A stretch of 64,000 nucleotides of DNA from Pseudorhodobacter antarcticus (GCA_945862465.1 CAMAYO010000006.1:1-64000); one strand, 5' to 3'. Shown: positions 27,347 through 36,203, numbered from the stretch's first letter. Notes: generated by a model not told the origin, from the letters alone. Made by a program: numbers and translations.

Positions 27347-27511
27347 ATGTTGACTTGGGCGTAATGTCGCGGGAAAGTCGTGATCAAGTCTAGATGAGTC
27401 TGGACCCTAGGGTGCGGAAAGCAAAGCTTATAACGAGGCCCCGCTTGGGTCAGACCAGCTTTCCAAATCCAAAACCTGCCGCCTTGCGCGGAAACATTTT
27501 GGGAGGAATGA

Positions 27512-29146
27512 ATGAAGGTCGAACTTTACAACCATATCGTCAATTCGGGTCTGACCCGTCGTGGCGTTCTGAAGGGTGCCGCTTCGGTTGGCGCTTTGTC
27601 GATGATGGGCAGCCTGATGGGCACCAAAGCTGCATTTGCGCAAGACGATCTGCGTCAGCAAATCCTCGCCATTCCGGGCGTGGGCAATGGCTCTCCGACG
27701 GATGCTGATTGGCAAAAAGTGGGCGAACTCTGCTTGGGCGCAACCAAGGCCAATGTGGCTGAGGGTGAGTTTGCTGGCGTTGAGCTGACCTTTATGGGTC
27801 TGAACAACCAAAACCTGCACAATCTGCTGTTCCGCGGTTTCTTGACGTCGTGGGAGGCTTACACGGGCGCCAAGATCAACTGGATTGACCTTGCACAAGC
27901 CGACTATAACCCGCGCCTGCAGCAAGCGATTGCCACTGGCACGGTTGACTTCGACATCGTCGAAATGGGCGCACCCTTCGAAGGTGACACCGCTGGCAAA
28001 GGCCTGCTGGACGAGATGCCCGATTGGGTCAAAACCCAAATCGACATGGACGATTATGTGAGCTACCTGAAGGCCCCCGTTGGCACTTGGGCTGGCAAAA
28101 CCTACCGCATCACGGTGGATGGCGACTGCCACACCTTTGCTTACCGTAAGGACTACTTCGGCGAAGGCTCGATCTCGGGCATGGCTGAAGCACCGACCAC
28201 GTGGCAGGGCGTGAATGCCTATTCCGCGGCCGTCAAAGGCCAAAAAGACCCGCTGACTGGCCAAGACGCCGTTGGCTACCTTGACCCGCTCAAGGGCTGG
28301 GGCGGCTTTGGCTTCTACTTCCTGGAAGACCGCGCTTCAGCCTATGCCAAGCACCCGGCTGACCCGGCATGGCTGTTTGACCCGGACACAATGAAGCCGC
28401 GCGTCAACAACCCGGCTTGGGTTCAGGCGATCCAGGACGTGATGGACAACATCCCGAACCTGCCCGCCGACCAGATCAACGCCGACCCCGGCACGACCGC
28501 GTTCCAGCAGTTCTTGGCTGGCACGGGCTCGGGCATCTGCTGGTGGGGCGACGTGGGCTCCAACGCCAAAACCTCCGACTCGTCGGTTGTGGGCGACGTT
28601 GTGGGCTTCTCGATCAACCCCGGTTCGGAAAAGGTCTACAACTCGAAGACCGGCGAATGGGAAACCCCCGAGGGCGGCAACTTCGCGCCGAACATGGCCT
28701 ATCTGGGCTGGGGCATCTATGTCACCAACCGCGTGTCGGGCGACGAGAAGAAGCGCAAAGCGGCATGGTCGGCTGCTGCCCACCTTGGCGGCAAAGACAT
28801 CTCGCTGTGGACCGCTGCTTACCCGTCGGGCTTCCAGCCCTATCGCAACAGCCACTTTGCCTATGACGAATGGGCTGCTGCTGGGTATGATAAGGACTTT
28901 GTGGCCGATTACCTTGGCTCCAACGCCGACAGCTACAACCACCCGAACGCTGCCATCGAACCCCGTATCCCCGGCATCTTCCAGTACTACTCGGTCGCCG
29001 AGGATGAACTGGCCAAGGGCTATGCAGGTCAATATGCATCGGCACAAGAAACCGCCGACGCGATTGCTGCCGCTTGGGAAAAGATCACCGACCAAATCGG
29101 TCGCGATGGTCAGATCGCTTTGTACAAAGCCTCGCTGGGCATGTGA
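27512..29146 (+). CDS. Sugar ABC transporter substrate-binding protein with Tat signal
   Basis: A 544-residue periplasmic binding protein of the carbohydrate family 1 type. The export signal is LTRRGVLKGAASVGALSMMG (residues 14-33); the twin arginine and following hydrophobic stretch ending at AFAQD suggest Tat export with cleavage near residue 44. The start ATG follows GGGAGGAATGA. The body contains the typical YNPRLQQAIATGTVDFDIVEMG and later LGWGIYVTNRVSGDEKKRKAAW. It diverges from the ATPase gene and is followed by a strong terminator before the permease genes, which would allow higher expression of the binding protein. The ligand is unknown; see the regulon finding. Confidence 0.93.
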   Translation: MKVELYNHIVNSGLTRRGVLKGAASVGALSMMGSLMGTKAAFAQDDLRQQILAIPGVGNGSPTDADWQKVGELCLGATKANVAEGEFAGVELTFMGLNNQNLHNLLFRGFLTSWEAYTGAKINWIDLAQADYNPRLQQAIATGTVDFDIVEMGAPFEGDTAGKGLLDEMPDWVKTQIDMDDYVSYLKAPVGTWAGKTYRITVDGDCHTFAYRKDYFGEGSISGMAEAPTTWQGVNAYSAAVKGQKDPLTGQDAVGYLDPLKGWGGFGFYFLEDRASAYAKHPADPAWLFDPDTMKPRVNNPAWVQAIQDVMDNIPNLPADQINADPGTTAFQQFLAGTGSGICWWGDVGSNAKTSDSSVVGDVVGFSINPGSEKVYNSKTGEWETPEGGNFAPNMAYLGWGIYVTNRVSGDEKKRKAAWSAAAHLGGKDISLWTAAYPSGFQPYRNSHFAYDEWAAAGYDKDFVADYLGSNADSYNHPNAAIEPRIPGIFQYYSVAEDELAKGYAGQYASAQETADAIAAAWEKITDQIGRDGQIALYKASLGM

Positions 29147-29191
29147 TCGGGCTGGGTGGGCCGAAAGGTCCATCCACACCATTCCCAACAG

Positions 29192-29218
29192 GCGCGCCGG
29201 GAAACCGGCGCGCTTTTT
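29192..29218 (+). terminator. Intrinsic terminator after the binding-protein gene
   Basis: GCGCGCCGG-GAAA-CCGGCGCGC is a perfect 9-bp stem with a tetraloop, followed by TTTTT. It lies 45 bp after the stop of the binding-protein gene and 250 bp before the permeases. It would end most transcripts and leave the permeases to their own operator-controlled promoter or to read-through. Confidence 0.9.
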
Positions 29219-29302
29219 CTTTGTGGCAAAGCCCTCCGCAGAAAAAGCGGCACAGAAAACCCTGTGAGGTGAGGGAAGGTATCGCTCAATGGTTTGGCCG
29301 TG

Positions 29303-29398
29303 AAAGATCGTGCCCAAGCCGAGTATGGACGAGATCACCATGCCGCCCAAAATGACCACCGCAAAGGCGCTATTTGCCCCCGCCGCCAAGACGGGGCG
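29303..29398 (-). pseudogene. Possible remnant of an RND efflux pump C-terminus
   Basis: The 323-bp gap between binding protein and permease genes contains, on the minus strand, a 32-residue stretch reading RPVLAAGANSAFAVVILGGM then VISSILGLGTIF. This fits the last transmembrane region of RND pumps (in AcrB: a GAGS..A..G..MGGMV..T..A segment). Nothing upstream or downstream in any frame continues the match. A short decayed fragment left by deletion is the likely explanation; chance similarity of a hydrophobic stretch cannot be excluded. Confidence 0.4.
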
Positions 29399-29435
29399 CA
29401 CAACACTTCCCCCTTTCAACGCGGGCAACGCTTCG

Positions 29436-29447
29436 CTAACATGTCAG
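29436..29447. promoter_or_regulatory. GntR-type operator, site 2
   Basis: CTAACATGTCAG differs from the CTAACATGTTAG palindrome at one position. It lies 23 bp upstream of the first permease ATG, downstream of the terminator at 29192-29218. Together these suggest a separate regulated promoter for the permease-FucU transcript. Confidence 0.6.
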
Positions 29448-29469
29448 CAGGCAACTTGGGTGGATTTGG

Positions 29470-30573
29470 ATGAGCGAAGGCGATCTTCTTCATGTCGTAG
29501 CAAGCGACAACATCGGCCCAACGCGGCGCATCCTTGGACTAGCGCTGATCTGGGGCTCTCCGGCGGTTCTGGCGGTGGTGGCGCTGGTGCAAGTGCTGCA
29601 GGTCTGGGGCGGCTTTGACTTTGGCTTTACCAACTGGCGGCCCACGCTGTACGCTTTTGTGTTTTATGCGGCGTGCCTGTGCTGGGGTCAGGTTCTGGTG
29701 AAGGGCGAGCAGGGCAAACGCATTCTTTTCGTGCTGCCCGCCGCCCTGTTTGTGGTGTCGCTGACTGTCTTTCCACTGCTCTTCGGGCTGATCATCGCCT
29801 TTTCTGACTGGAACTTGTCGTCGCCCGATGGCCGCCAGTTCAATGGCATGGCGAATTTGGTGCAGATGTGGCGCGATCCTTTCTACTGGAACGCCTTGAC
29901 CAATATGGTTTGGTATGTGCTGGCGATCTTGCCCGAATATGTCGTGGCCTTTTTGCTGGCCTTGATGCTGAACGCTGACATCCGCGGCCAAAAGTTTTTC
30001 CGCGTGGCCTTTTTGATGCCCTTGATGCTGTCACCCGTGGCCGTGTCTTGGATGATCGGCAAGTCGATGATGGAAACGCGCTTTGGCCCCTTAGCCAATC
30101 TGATGAAACATCTGGGCTGGGAGGATCCTTCGTTCTTCTCGTCGCCATGGATCGCCAAATCGACCATGATGCTGATGGATGCGTGGACCTTTATTCCCTT
30201 CATGATGATCATGATCTTGGCGGGTTTGCAGGCCATCCCCAAAGAGCTGCAAGAGGCCGCACGGGTGGATGGCGCCACAGGCTGGCGCGCCTTTTGGGAG
30301 GTGACCTTTCCCTTGATGTTGCCCGTGTCGATCACCGCCGTGCTTATACGGTTGATCTTCAAATTGAAGCTTGCTGACATTGTGATCAGCGTCACCTCGG
30401 GCGGGCCGGGGGGGGCAACTGATACCGTGACCAGTTTCATCTTCCGCGAGTATCGAGACAGATCGAACGTGGGCTATGGCACAATGTTGGCGATGGTTTA
30501 CTTGGTGATCATCATCGTGGGCATGACGCTGCTGATGAAAGCCGCTGACCGCTATATGAAATCGAGTTACTGA
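29470..30573 (+). CDS. Sugar ABC transporter permease, MalF/UgpA type
   Basis: A 367-residue inner-membrane protein with an N-terminal extension carrying two extra hydrophobic segments (about residues 25-50 and 55-75) before the usual six. The EAA loop, which contacts the ATPase, is visible as ELQEAARVDGATGWRAFWEVTFPLMLP near residue 258. Its C-terminus is followed 1 bp later by the second permease. It pairs with the ATPase at 26192 and the binding protein at 27512. Confidence 0.92.
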   Translation: MSEGDLLHVVASDNIGPTRRILGLALIWGSPAVLAVVALVQVLQVWGGFDFGFTNWRPTLYAFVFYAACLCWGQVLVKGEQGKRILFVLPAALFVVSLTVFPLLFGLIIAFSDWNLSSPDGRQFNGMANLVQMWRDPFYWNALTNMVWYVLAILPEYVVAFLLALMLNADIRGQKFFRVAFLMPLMLSPVAVSWMIGKSMMETRFGPLANLMKHLGWEDPSFFSSPWIAKSTMMLMDAWTFIPFMMIMILAGLQAIPKELQEAARVDGATGWRAFWEVTFPLMLPVSITAVLIRLIFKLKLADIVISVTSGGPGGATDTVTSFIFREYRDRSNVGYGTMLAMVYLVIIIVGMTLLMKAADRYMKSSY

Positions 30574-30574
30574 C

Positions 30575-31492
30575 ATGACCACACAAATCTTTCGCGACAG
30601 CGCTGCTGACCGCACCTTTCGCGCCAAGTGGTGGACGGGGCGGGTTGTGATCTATGGCCTGTTGATCTTTTGGGCCATAGTGGCGCTGTTTCCGATATAT
30701 TGGACGATGACAACCTCGTTCAAAATGGCGCCTGATGTGATGAAGGGCAGCCTTGTGCCATGGTGGGATTTTACGCCCAAATGGCTGGGCTGGAAATCCT
30801 TGGGCCTGTCGCCAAGCACGATATTTGAGCAGTCGACAGTGCGCGGAGAGTTTCTGCGGCGCTTCTACAATTCGGCTGTTATCTCCGTGAGTTCTTCGAT
30901 TTTGGCGGTGATTTTGGGAAGTATGGCGGCCTATGGGTTAAGCCGGTTCAGCTACAAATTTTTGTGGATGAAGAACGCGGACATCTCTTTCTTTTTTCTC
31001 AGCCAGTTGATCCTGCCGCCGGTGGTTTTGGCCCTGCCCTTCTTGGTGCTGTATCGGGAACTTGCCCTTCTTGATACGCAGATCGGCTTGATCTTGCTTT
31101 ACACCCTGTCGGTCTTGCCCATCGTCATCTGGATCATGCGTGACCAATTCGCGGGCATCCCAACCGAGCTGGAAGAAGCCGCCATGGTGGACGGCCAAAC
31201 GATCTGGGGCGCTTATTTGACCATCATCCTGCCCATTGCCCTGCCCGGCATGGTGGCAGCGCTGATCTTGTCGCTGGTGTTGACATGGAACGAATACTTC
31301 TTCGCGGCCCTTCTGACCTCGACCTATGCCAACACCTTGCCCGTGATGGTGGCCAGCCAAACCGGATCGCAGGGGATTTCGTGGTGGTCGATGGCCGCCC
31401 TAAGCTTTGCCGCCATCCTGCCCTTGATCATCATCGGCATTGGCCTAGAGCGGTTCATCATCAAAGGCATGGCTGCGGGGGCGGTGAAGTGA
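30575..31492 (+). CDS. Sugar ABC transporter permease, MalG/UgpE type
   Basis: A 305-residue permease with six predicted membrane segments. The EAA loop is ELEEAAMVDGQTIWGAYLTIILPIALPG near residue 205. The first segment is preceded by a charged N-terminus and followed by the periplasmic loop (SFKMAPDVMKGSLVPWWDFTPKW). The C-terminal LERFIIKGMAAGAVK is typical of MalG-type partners. It is followed by a repeat pair and then the second FucU-type gene in the same direction. Confidence 0.93.
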   Translation: MTTQIFRDSAADRTFRAKWWTGRVVIYGLLIFWAIVALFPIYWTMTTSFKMAPDVMKGSLVPWWDFTPKWLGWKSLGLSPSTIFEQSTVRGEFLRRFYNSAVISVSSSILAVILGSMAAYGLSRFSYKFLWMKNADISFFFLSQLILPPVVLALPFLVLYRELALLDTQIGLILLYTLSVLPIVIWIMRDQFAGIPTELEEAAMVDGQTIWGAYLTIILPIALPGMVAALILSLVLTWNEYFFAALLTSTYANTLPVMVASQTGSQGISWWSMAALSFAAILPLIIIGIGLERFIIKGMAAGAVK

Positions 31493-31496
31493 AGAA

Positions 31497-31544
31497 CGAT
31501 TTTTCGCCGAAAAATCGGAGAAACGAATTTTCTGCGAAAATTCG
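31497..31544. repeat. Paired inverted repeat element, family 1 (copy 2)
   Basis: Two hairpins lie 6 bp apart: 31497-31517 (core GATTTTTCGCCGAAAAATC) and 31524-31544 (core GAATTTTCTGCGAAAATTC). They have opposite polarity, as in the other copies. Both carry changes in the stem that keep base pairing (AATTTTC with GAAAATT), which suggests that the structure matters. The element fills most of the 64-bp gap between the second permease and the FucU-type gene. Confidence 0.78.
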
Positions 31545-31556
31545 GGAGCCGCGGGT

Positions 31557-32012
31557 ATGTTGAAGGGAATTGATCAACGCCTGAGCGCCGAGATCGTGCA
31601 TGTGCTGATGCTCATGGGGCATGGCGATGATCTGGTGATCTGCGATGTAAACCACCCCGCCGTCACCATCGCCAAAGAAACCACCTATGGCGCTTTGGTC
31701 GATATGTCGGGATGCAACCTGTTGACGGCTGCCGAGGCGATCCTAAGCCTGATGCCCCTCGACACCTTTGTGCCTGCCCCCGTGGCGCGGATGCAGGTGG
31801 TGGGCGATGCCGGCAAGGTGCTGCCACTGTTTGCAGACATGCAGGCCACCTGTTCACGTATTGAAGAACGCGAGATTGCCCTTGAGCCGCTTGAGCGGTT
31901 TGAGTTTTATGACAGAGCCAAGAACGCCTTTGCCATCATCCGCACCTCGGACAGCGGGCCTTATGGCTGCTTTATCCTGAAAAAAGGCGTGATCGATCTA
32001 CCGACGAACTAA
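31557..32012 (+). CDS. fucU: RbsD/FucU-family sugar mutarotase (copy 2, FucU-like)
   Basis: A 151-residue protein. It starts MLKGIDQRLSAEIVHVLMLMGHGDDLVICDVNHP and ends with FEFYDRAKNAFAIIRTSDSGPYGCFILKKGVI, close to the E. coli FucU plan (FYERAQKAFAIV..GNILLKKGV). FucU interconverts alpha and beta L-fucose and also acts on other sugars. It follows the permeases across a repeat element. The presence of two FucU copies in one island suggests two sugar anomers or two substrates. Confidence 0.88.
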   Translation: MLKGIDQRLSAEIVHVLMLMGHGDDLVICDVNHPAVTIAKETTYGALVDMSGCNLLTAAEAILSLMPLDTFVPAPVARMQVVGDAGKVLPLFADMQATCSRIEEREIALEPLERFEFYDRAKNAFAIIRTSDSGPYGCFILKKGVIDLPTN

Positions 32013-32082
32013 GGCGACACCGCTTTGCACTTATCGCCCCAGAGGGCTTCGCACCTTCCACATGGCGTCTTGGGGCAAGGGG

Positions 32083-32829
32083 TTAGAGATTAAGCAGAGA
32101 TTTCAGGTGAGCCAGGATCACCGCAACCCCGGCCTCGCCTTGGGCTTTGGTCGCACGGGGGGCGGTTTGGGTGTACCAGGTTGAGTTTTGGGCCATGCGC
32201 GGGGCTTCCACCGTTTCGGGGGCCAGCGCCAGCATAAGGGCGGTTTCGCCTTCGCCAGCGTGGTCAAAGGGGAAGTGCGCGGCGACTTCGGGCGGCATCA
32301 ATGGGTGAATGCGGATCCAGTTGAACGGGTTGTCGCCCACGGCATGGCCTTCGTAATAGGTCTCCATGGTCGGGGCGCCCCACCAGCCTTCGCCTTGGGT
32401 TGCCTCTAGATGGGCAAAGACGGCTTGGCGCGCGGCCAAGCGAAAGGCCAGATCAGTCGGCATGCCTTGGGCAAAGTTTTCGGTTTGGTGGTGGATAACC
32501 CCGTGGATGTTGCGAAAGCCTACTTTCAGCAGGGCGGCAAACAGGGCTTGCGCCATGGGCAGGAAGGTTTGCGCGTCGACATGCAGCGAGCCACTTTTGG
32601 GGCCAGCTACAGCATGACTCGCCGCGCCATAGGCAAAGGCGGGCAAGATGATCAGGCGGTCGGGGGCTTGGGCTTCCAACCTGTCAAGACAACGGGTGAC
32701 GGCCAAAAGGTCAACCCCAAGCGGCAGATGCTCGCCGTGGTATTCCTGAACACCAATTGCCATGACCAAGGGCGTGTTGGCGGCAATGGCGTCTCGCAGG
32801 TGGTGCGGGGTGAGGAGTTCATATCTCAT
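32083..32829 (-). CDS. Creatininase-family metal-dependent hydrolase
   Basis: A 248-residue protein of the creatininase/MftE type. The metal-binding segment is GVQEYHGEHLPLGVDLLAVTRCLD (Glu, His and Asp ligands, residues 23-46), with another histidine pair in IHGVIHHQTEN near residue 120. The family opens cyclic amides and related rings. I chose the ATG at 32827-32829; the longer frame to 33027 is inside the kinase gene. It overlaps the FGGY kinase by 4 bp and is the last gene of the BtpA-M42-kinase-hydrolase operon. A ring-opening step on a sugar lactone or lactam is conceivable. Confidence 0.83.
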   Translation of the reverse strand: MRYELLTPHHLRDAIAANTPLVMAIGVQEYHGEHLPLGVDLLAVTRCLDRLEAQAPDRLIILPAFAYGAASHAVAGPKSGSLHVDAQTFLPMAQALFAALLKVGFRNIHGVIHHQTENFAQGMPTDLAFRLAARQAVFAHLEATQGEGWWGAPTMETYYEGHAVGDNPFNWIRIHPLMPPEVAAHFPFDHAGEGETALMLALAPETVEAPRMAQNSTWYTQTAPRATKAQGEAGVAVILAHLKSLLNL

Positions 32830-34307
32830 AAAGCTGCCATCAAATCCTTGGTTTGCGCGTAAAGGGCGCGGAAGATTGGGTATTGGCGGGCATAAGCGGC
32901 GTGGCTTTGGGCGGGGACGATGTAATCGACCGGGTTCCAGCGGGCGATGTCGCCCGGCTGCGCCAGCCCAACAGCCAAGGCTGCCAGATAGGCATCGCCG
33001 TAACTGGCCCCCGTGGTGATGCCACAAACGCTTTGATCCAATCCCGTCAGATCAGAGGTCGCCTGCATCCAAGGCTTGTTCTTGGTGCCGCCGCCCACAG
33101 CCAGCACACGGTGCGGGGGGCTTCCGGCCTCGGCGTAGGTATCGGTGATGTGGCGGGTGGCAGAGGCTATGCCCTCAAGCGCTGCGCGGTACATAGCGCC
33201 CCTGTCATGGGTCAGGTTCAGACCAAAGAAAGCGCCCTTGGCGTGGGGATCGTGAATGGGGGTGCGTTCGCCCGAAAAATACGGCAGGCAGATCAGCCCA
33301 TTGGCACCGGGCGGGGTGGCGTTCGCCTCGGCCGTCAGGGTGGCAAAGGCTGTGTCCTTGGGCAGATCGCGCGCGAATTGGTCGCGGAACCAATGGGTCA
33401 GCGTGCCCGATGTCGCCAGCCCCGCCATAGCCGCGTGTTGCCCCGCCACCAGCCAAGGCGCGTGCCACAGGCGCGGGTCAGTCAGACGCTTTTGGGCGAT
33501 TTCGATGATGAAGATGGTCGATCCATACATCATCATCATATCGCCGGGTTCGGCCACACCGACCGACACCGCCTCTGCCGCGGCATCAATCGTGCCGCAG
33601 ATGACGGGGGTTCCCATAGCAAGGCCCGTTTCGCGGGCGGCGGCTGCGCTGACCGCTCCCGCAATTTCGCCCGACCACATCAGGCTTGGCAACATGGCGG
33701 CGGGGCAGATATCGGCCAAATCACAGCACCAGTCCTGCCTTACGATGTCATAAAGCGGGGCAAAGGTAGAGGCGGTGTAATGATCAATCACAAAGCGGCC
33801 GGTCAGCTTCCATGTGAGATAGGTGGTCGAAGTGACAATCTTGTCCGTCTTGACCCACAGCTCGGGCCGCTGGCGGCGCAGCCAAAGGATCTTGGGGCCA
33901 ACGGCCTGCGAGGTCAGGGCATTGCCGCAGCGCTGCAAGATGGTCTCGACCCCAATCTCGGCGTTCAACAGGTCAATCTCATCGGCGGCACGGGTGTCGA
34001 CCCCATAAAGCACACCGTTCATCAGGGGCTGCCCTGCCGCGTCTAAGGGCAACATACAGGGCCCGATGGCCGAGGCCGCAACGCATTTGATATCCTGCGG
34101 GTCTACGCCTGATTGGGATAGGAGGGTGCGGGTGATAAAGACGAAATCACCCCACCAATCCTCTTCAGCCCGATGTTCGGCCCAACCGGCACGAGGCACG
34201 ATCATCTCATGCGCCCGCGCCGCTTGGGCTATGATACGTCCCGACGCGTCAACCAAGACACCCTTGGATTCAAACGTGCCAATGTCGATGCCAAGGGTCA
34301 GGTCCAT
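32826..34307 (-). CDS. FGGY-family carbohydrate kinase
   Basis: A 493-residue sugar kinase with the actin-like fold. The first phosphate motif is TLGIDIGTFESKGVLVDASGRI at the N-terminus, and the C-terminal ATP region is HRVLAVGGGTKNKPWMQATSDLTG near residue 400. It resembles xylulokinases and other ketose kinases, but the substrate cannot be named. The ATG at 34305-34307 has GGAG 9 bp upstream and is 1 bp after the M42 stop; the GTG at 34316 would overlap. It lies in the operon controlled from the third GntR-type operator. Confidence 0.88.
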   Translation of the reverse strand: MDLTLGIDIGTFESKGVLVDASGRIIAQAARAHEMIVPRAGWAEHRAEEDWWGDFVFITRTLLSQSGVDPQDIKCVAASAIGPCMLPLDAAGQPLMNGVLYGVDTRAADEIDLLNAEIGVETILQRCGNALTSQAVGPKILWLRRQRPELWVKTDKIVTSTTYLTWKLTGRFVIDHYTASTFAPLYDIVRQDWCCDLADICPAAMLPSLMWSGEIAGAVSAAAARETGLAMGTPVICGTIDAAAEAVSVGVAEPGDMMMMYGSTIFIIEIAQKRLTDPRLWHAPWLVAGQHAAMAGLATSGTLTHWFRDQFARDLPKDTAFATLTAEANATPPGANGLICLPYFSGERTPIHDPHAKGAFFGLNLTHDRGAMYRAALEGIASATRHITDTYAEAGSPPHRVLAVGGGTKNKPWMQATSDLTGLDQSVCGITTGASYGDAYLAALAVGLAQPGDIARWNPVDYIVPAQSHAAYARQYPIFRALYAQTKDLMAAL

Positions 34308-34308
34308 G

Positions 34309-35394
34309 TCAGTCACGCTCCAGTTTCATCGCTGCAGGGATGCGGTCTAGCGCGCCGTCTAAAAGCCGCACCAAGCCCACCAGATCACGCAGATCGCAGC
34401 ATTCTATGGTGGAATGCGAATGGCGCATGGGATAGCCCACGTCGATCGAGGCCACGCCATCGCCCAAGAGTTGGACATAGCTGAGGTCGGTCAGCACCCC
34501 CACTTGGGCCGATCGTTGCAGCGGCAGCGACAGGGCCTGCGCCGTGTCTTCCATCAAAGACACCAGCGCCGGATGCGGGATCACCCCGTTCAAAGTGCCG
34601 CGCCCGTGGAAAGAATACAGGCTGATCCCCGGCCCACCACCCATCACCATCTCGCCCCGATCCGCCATATCGGGCGTGTCGGTGGCCAGCATCAGGTCAA
34701 TCTGAATGGCAATGTCGGGGTGCAGGTTTTGCGCTGCGACAACCGCGCCGCGCAGGTTGAATTCTTCTTGCACCGACCAGACCAAATAGAGCGTTGGCCC
34801 GTCGCGCCCCTTACGGGCGCGGGCAAGATCAAGGAGCGCTGCACAGCCAGCGCGGTCATCAACCGATGTGCCCGCAATGCGCTCATCCGCCAGTTCAATC
34901 ACGCGGGGTGCATAGACCACCGGCGTGCCGATGCGGATGCCCGCCGCCTCCACCGCCGCTTTGCTGCCATGGCCGGTGTCGATGCGAATCTCGGGTGCTG
35001 TCAGGACTTTGTACTTTTCGTCGGGCGTGGTGGCGTGGTGGGCTTTGTTCATGATGATGCCCGCGATATCGCCCGCAGCACCGCATAAGGTTACCTCTTG
35101 GGCTGCCATAGCGCGTTCGCTCACCCCTCCCATGCGTTCGACCCTGATCAGGCCATCCGCTTCGATCTTGCGCACGAAAAAGCCCAACTGGTCCATATGG
35201 GTGAAGATCATAACCGATGGCTTGGCTGGATCGCCTTGGATCGTGGCGATCAGGTTGCCCAAACGGTCCGTGCGGTTGGGCAGGCCCAAATCATTCAACT
35301 GGCCGCGCAACCAAGCGGCAACGCGTTCTTCATGACCTGATAGGCCTGGAATGGCCATCAGGGTCTTTAAATCAGCGCGCAGGCGGGCGATCAT
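34309..35394 (-). CDS. M42-family metallopeptidase
   Basis: A 361-residue aminopeptidase-type enzyme with all expected metal ligands: IFTHMDQLGFFV near residue 65, GTSVDDRAGCAALLDLARA near residue 180, VQEEFNLRGA near 213, ATDTPD near 238 and YPMRHSHSTIE near 325. M42 enzymes form large cytoplasmic tetrahedral particles that trim peptides; some relatives were once called endoglucanases. It overlaps BtpA-like gene by 4 bp and abuts the sugar kinase. A peptidase in a sugar operon is unusual; the real substrate may be a small amide-linked compound. Confidence 0.88.
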   Translation of the reverse strand: MIARLRADLKTLMAIPGLSGHEERVAAWLRGQLNDLGLPNRTDRLGNLIATIQGDPAKPSVMIFTHMDQLGFFVRKIEADGLIRVERMGGVSERAMAAQEVTLCGAAGDIAGIIMNKAHHATTPDEKYKVLTAPEIRIDTGHGSKAAVEAAGIRIGTPVVYAPRVIELADERIAGTSVDDRAGCAALLDLARARKGRDGPTLYLVWSVQEEFNLRGAVVAAQNLHPDIAIQIDLMLATDTPDMADRGEMVMGGGPGISLYSFHGRGTLNGVIPHPALVSLMEDTAQALSLPLQRSAQVGVLTDLSYVQLLGDGVASIDVGYPMRHSHSTIECCDLRDLVGLVRLLDGALDRIPAAMKLERD

Positions 35395-36203
35395 TTGCCG
35401 CCCCGTGCGGCGCGGGCCTTGGCCATAAAGTCAATGGCGCGGTCAGGGTCAATCGCGTTCCATGTGTGGCCGTCGTATTTCAGCGCTGATCCGACCACAC
35501 AGCCGTCGGCAGCACGCAGGACATCGGCGATGGTGGAGTGTTTGACGCCGGTGTTGGCCAGAACCGGTGTGTCGGGCAGCACGCGTTTGACGGCCTCAAG
35601 ATCGCTCATCGCCGCAGCCTCGCCGGTGATTGCGCCCGATACCAGCACGGCATCTGGGATGGACGAGAATACGGCCGATCGCGCGCGGTCCGCCAAGGGC
35701 CTGCGGTCTAGGCTATCGGCAAACTCGGCGCTGACATTGTAAAGCATCGCCAAATCCGCCCGCCCAAGGCGGTTGCGGTAGCGCATGGCGGCACCAGCGT
35801 TGGGGGTCCACGGGCCCATGTCGCTGGCGTAGGTGCCGGTGAAAATCTCACGCACAAAATGCGCGCCGGTGGCGGCGGCAAGCGCCACAGTCGCCATGGG
35901 GTCCCACAGCACGTTCACGCCAAAGGGCACCGCGATCTCTGACCGCATCGCGCCGATCACAGCGGCCATGGTGGCTGTGGAAGCGGTGTCGACCTGAAAT
36001 TCATAGGGCCGATCGTTCTCGTTGCCAAACATCACGGCGTCAAACCCCGCCGCCTGCAACGCGCGCAGGTCTGCTTGCGCCCCCGCCAGCAGCCCTGCAA
36101 TCCCTGCCTTTTCGTCATAAAGCGGGCTACCCGGCAAGGCCCCCAGATGAACCATGCCAATCACTGGCTTGGTCTGGCCAAACACTTTCGCAAAATTCCG
36201 CAT
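35391..36203 (-). CDS. BtpA/SgcQ-family TIM-barrel protein
   Basis: A 270-residue protein with the family start KPVIGMVHLGALPGSPLYD and later FGVNVLWDPMATVALAAATGAHFVRE and VLANTGVKHSTIADVLRAADGCVVGSALK, which looks like a phosphate-binding end of a TIM barrel. BtpA is linked to photosystem I in cyanobacteria, but the many heterotroph relatives (SgcQ) sit in sugar operons with unknown function. The ATG at 36201-36203 has GGGGGGAAG upstream. It is the first gene of the four-gene minus-strand operon and lies 50 bp from the GntR-type palindrome. Confidence 0.85.
   Translation of the reverse strand: MRNFAKVFGQTKPVIGMVHLGALPGSPLYDEKAGIAGLLAGAQADLRALQAAGFDAVMFGNENDRPYEFQVDTASTATMAAVIGAMRSEIAVPFGVNVLWDPMATVALAAATGAHFVREIFTGTYASDMGPWTPNAGAAMRYRNRLGRADLAMLYNVSAEFADSLDRRPLADRARSAVFSSIPDAVLVSGAITGEAAAMSDLEAVKRVLPDTPVLANTGVKHSTIADVLRAADGCVVGSALKYDGHTWNAIDPDRAIDFMAKARAARGGK

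Noticed and set aside
28337-29428. 363-codon minus-strand frame covering the binding-protein gene and the gap after it
   Set aside because: Most is antisense to the binding-protein gene. Only the first 45 codons, in the gap, look like a relic of an RND pump, and this part was listed separately.
32853-34046. Long plus-strand frame (397 codons) opposite the FGGY kinase
   Set aside because: The kinase on the minus strand is complete with motifs and a ribosome-binding site; the antisense frame has low complexity and no motif.
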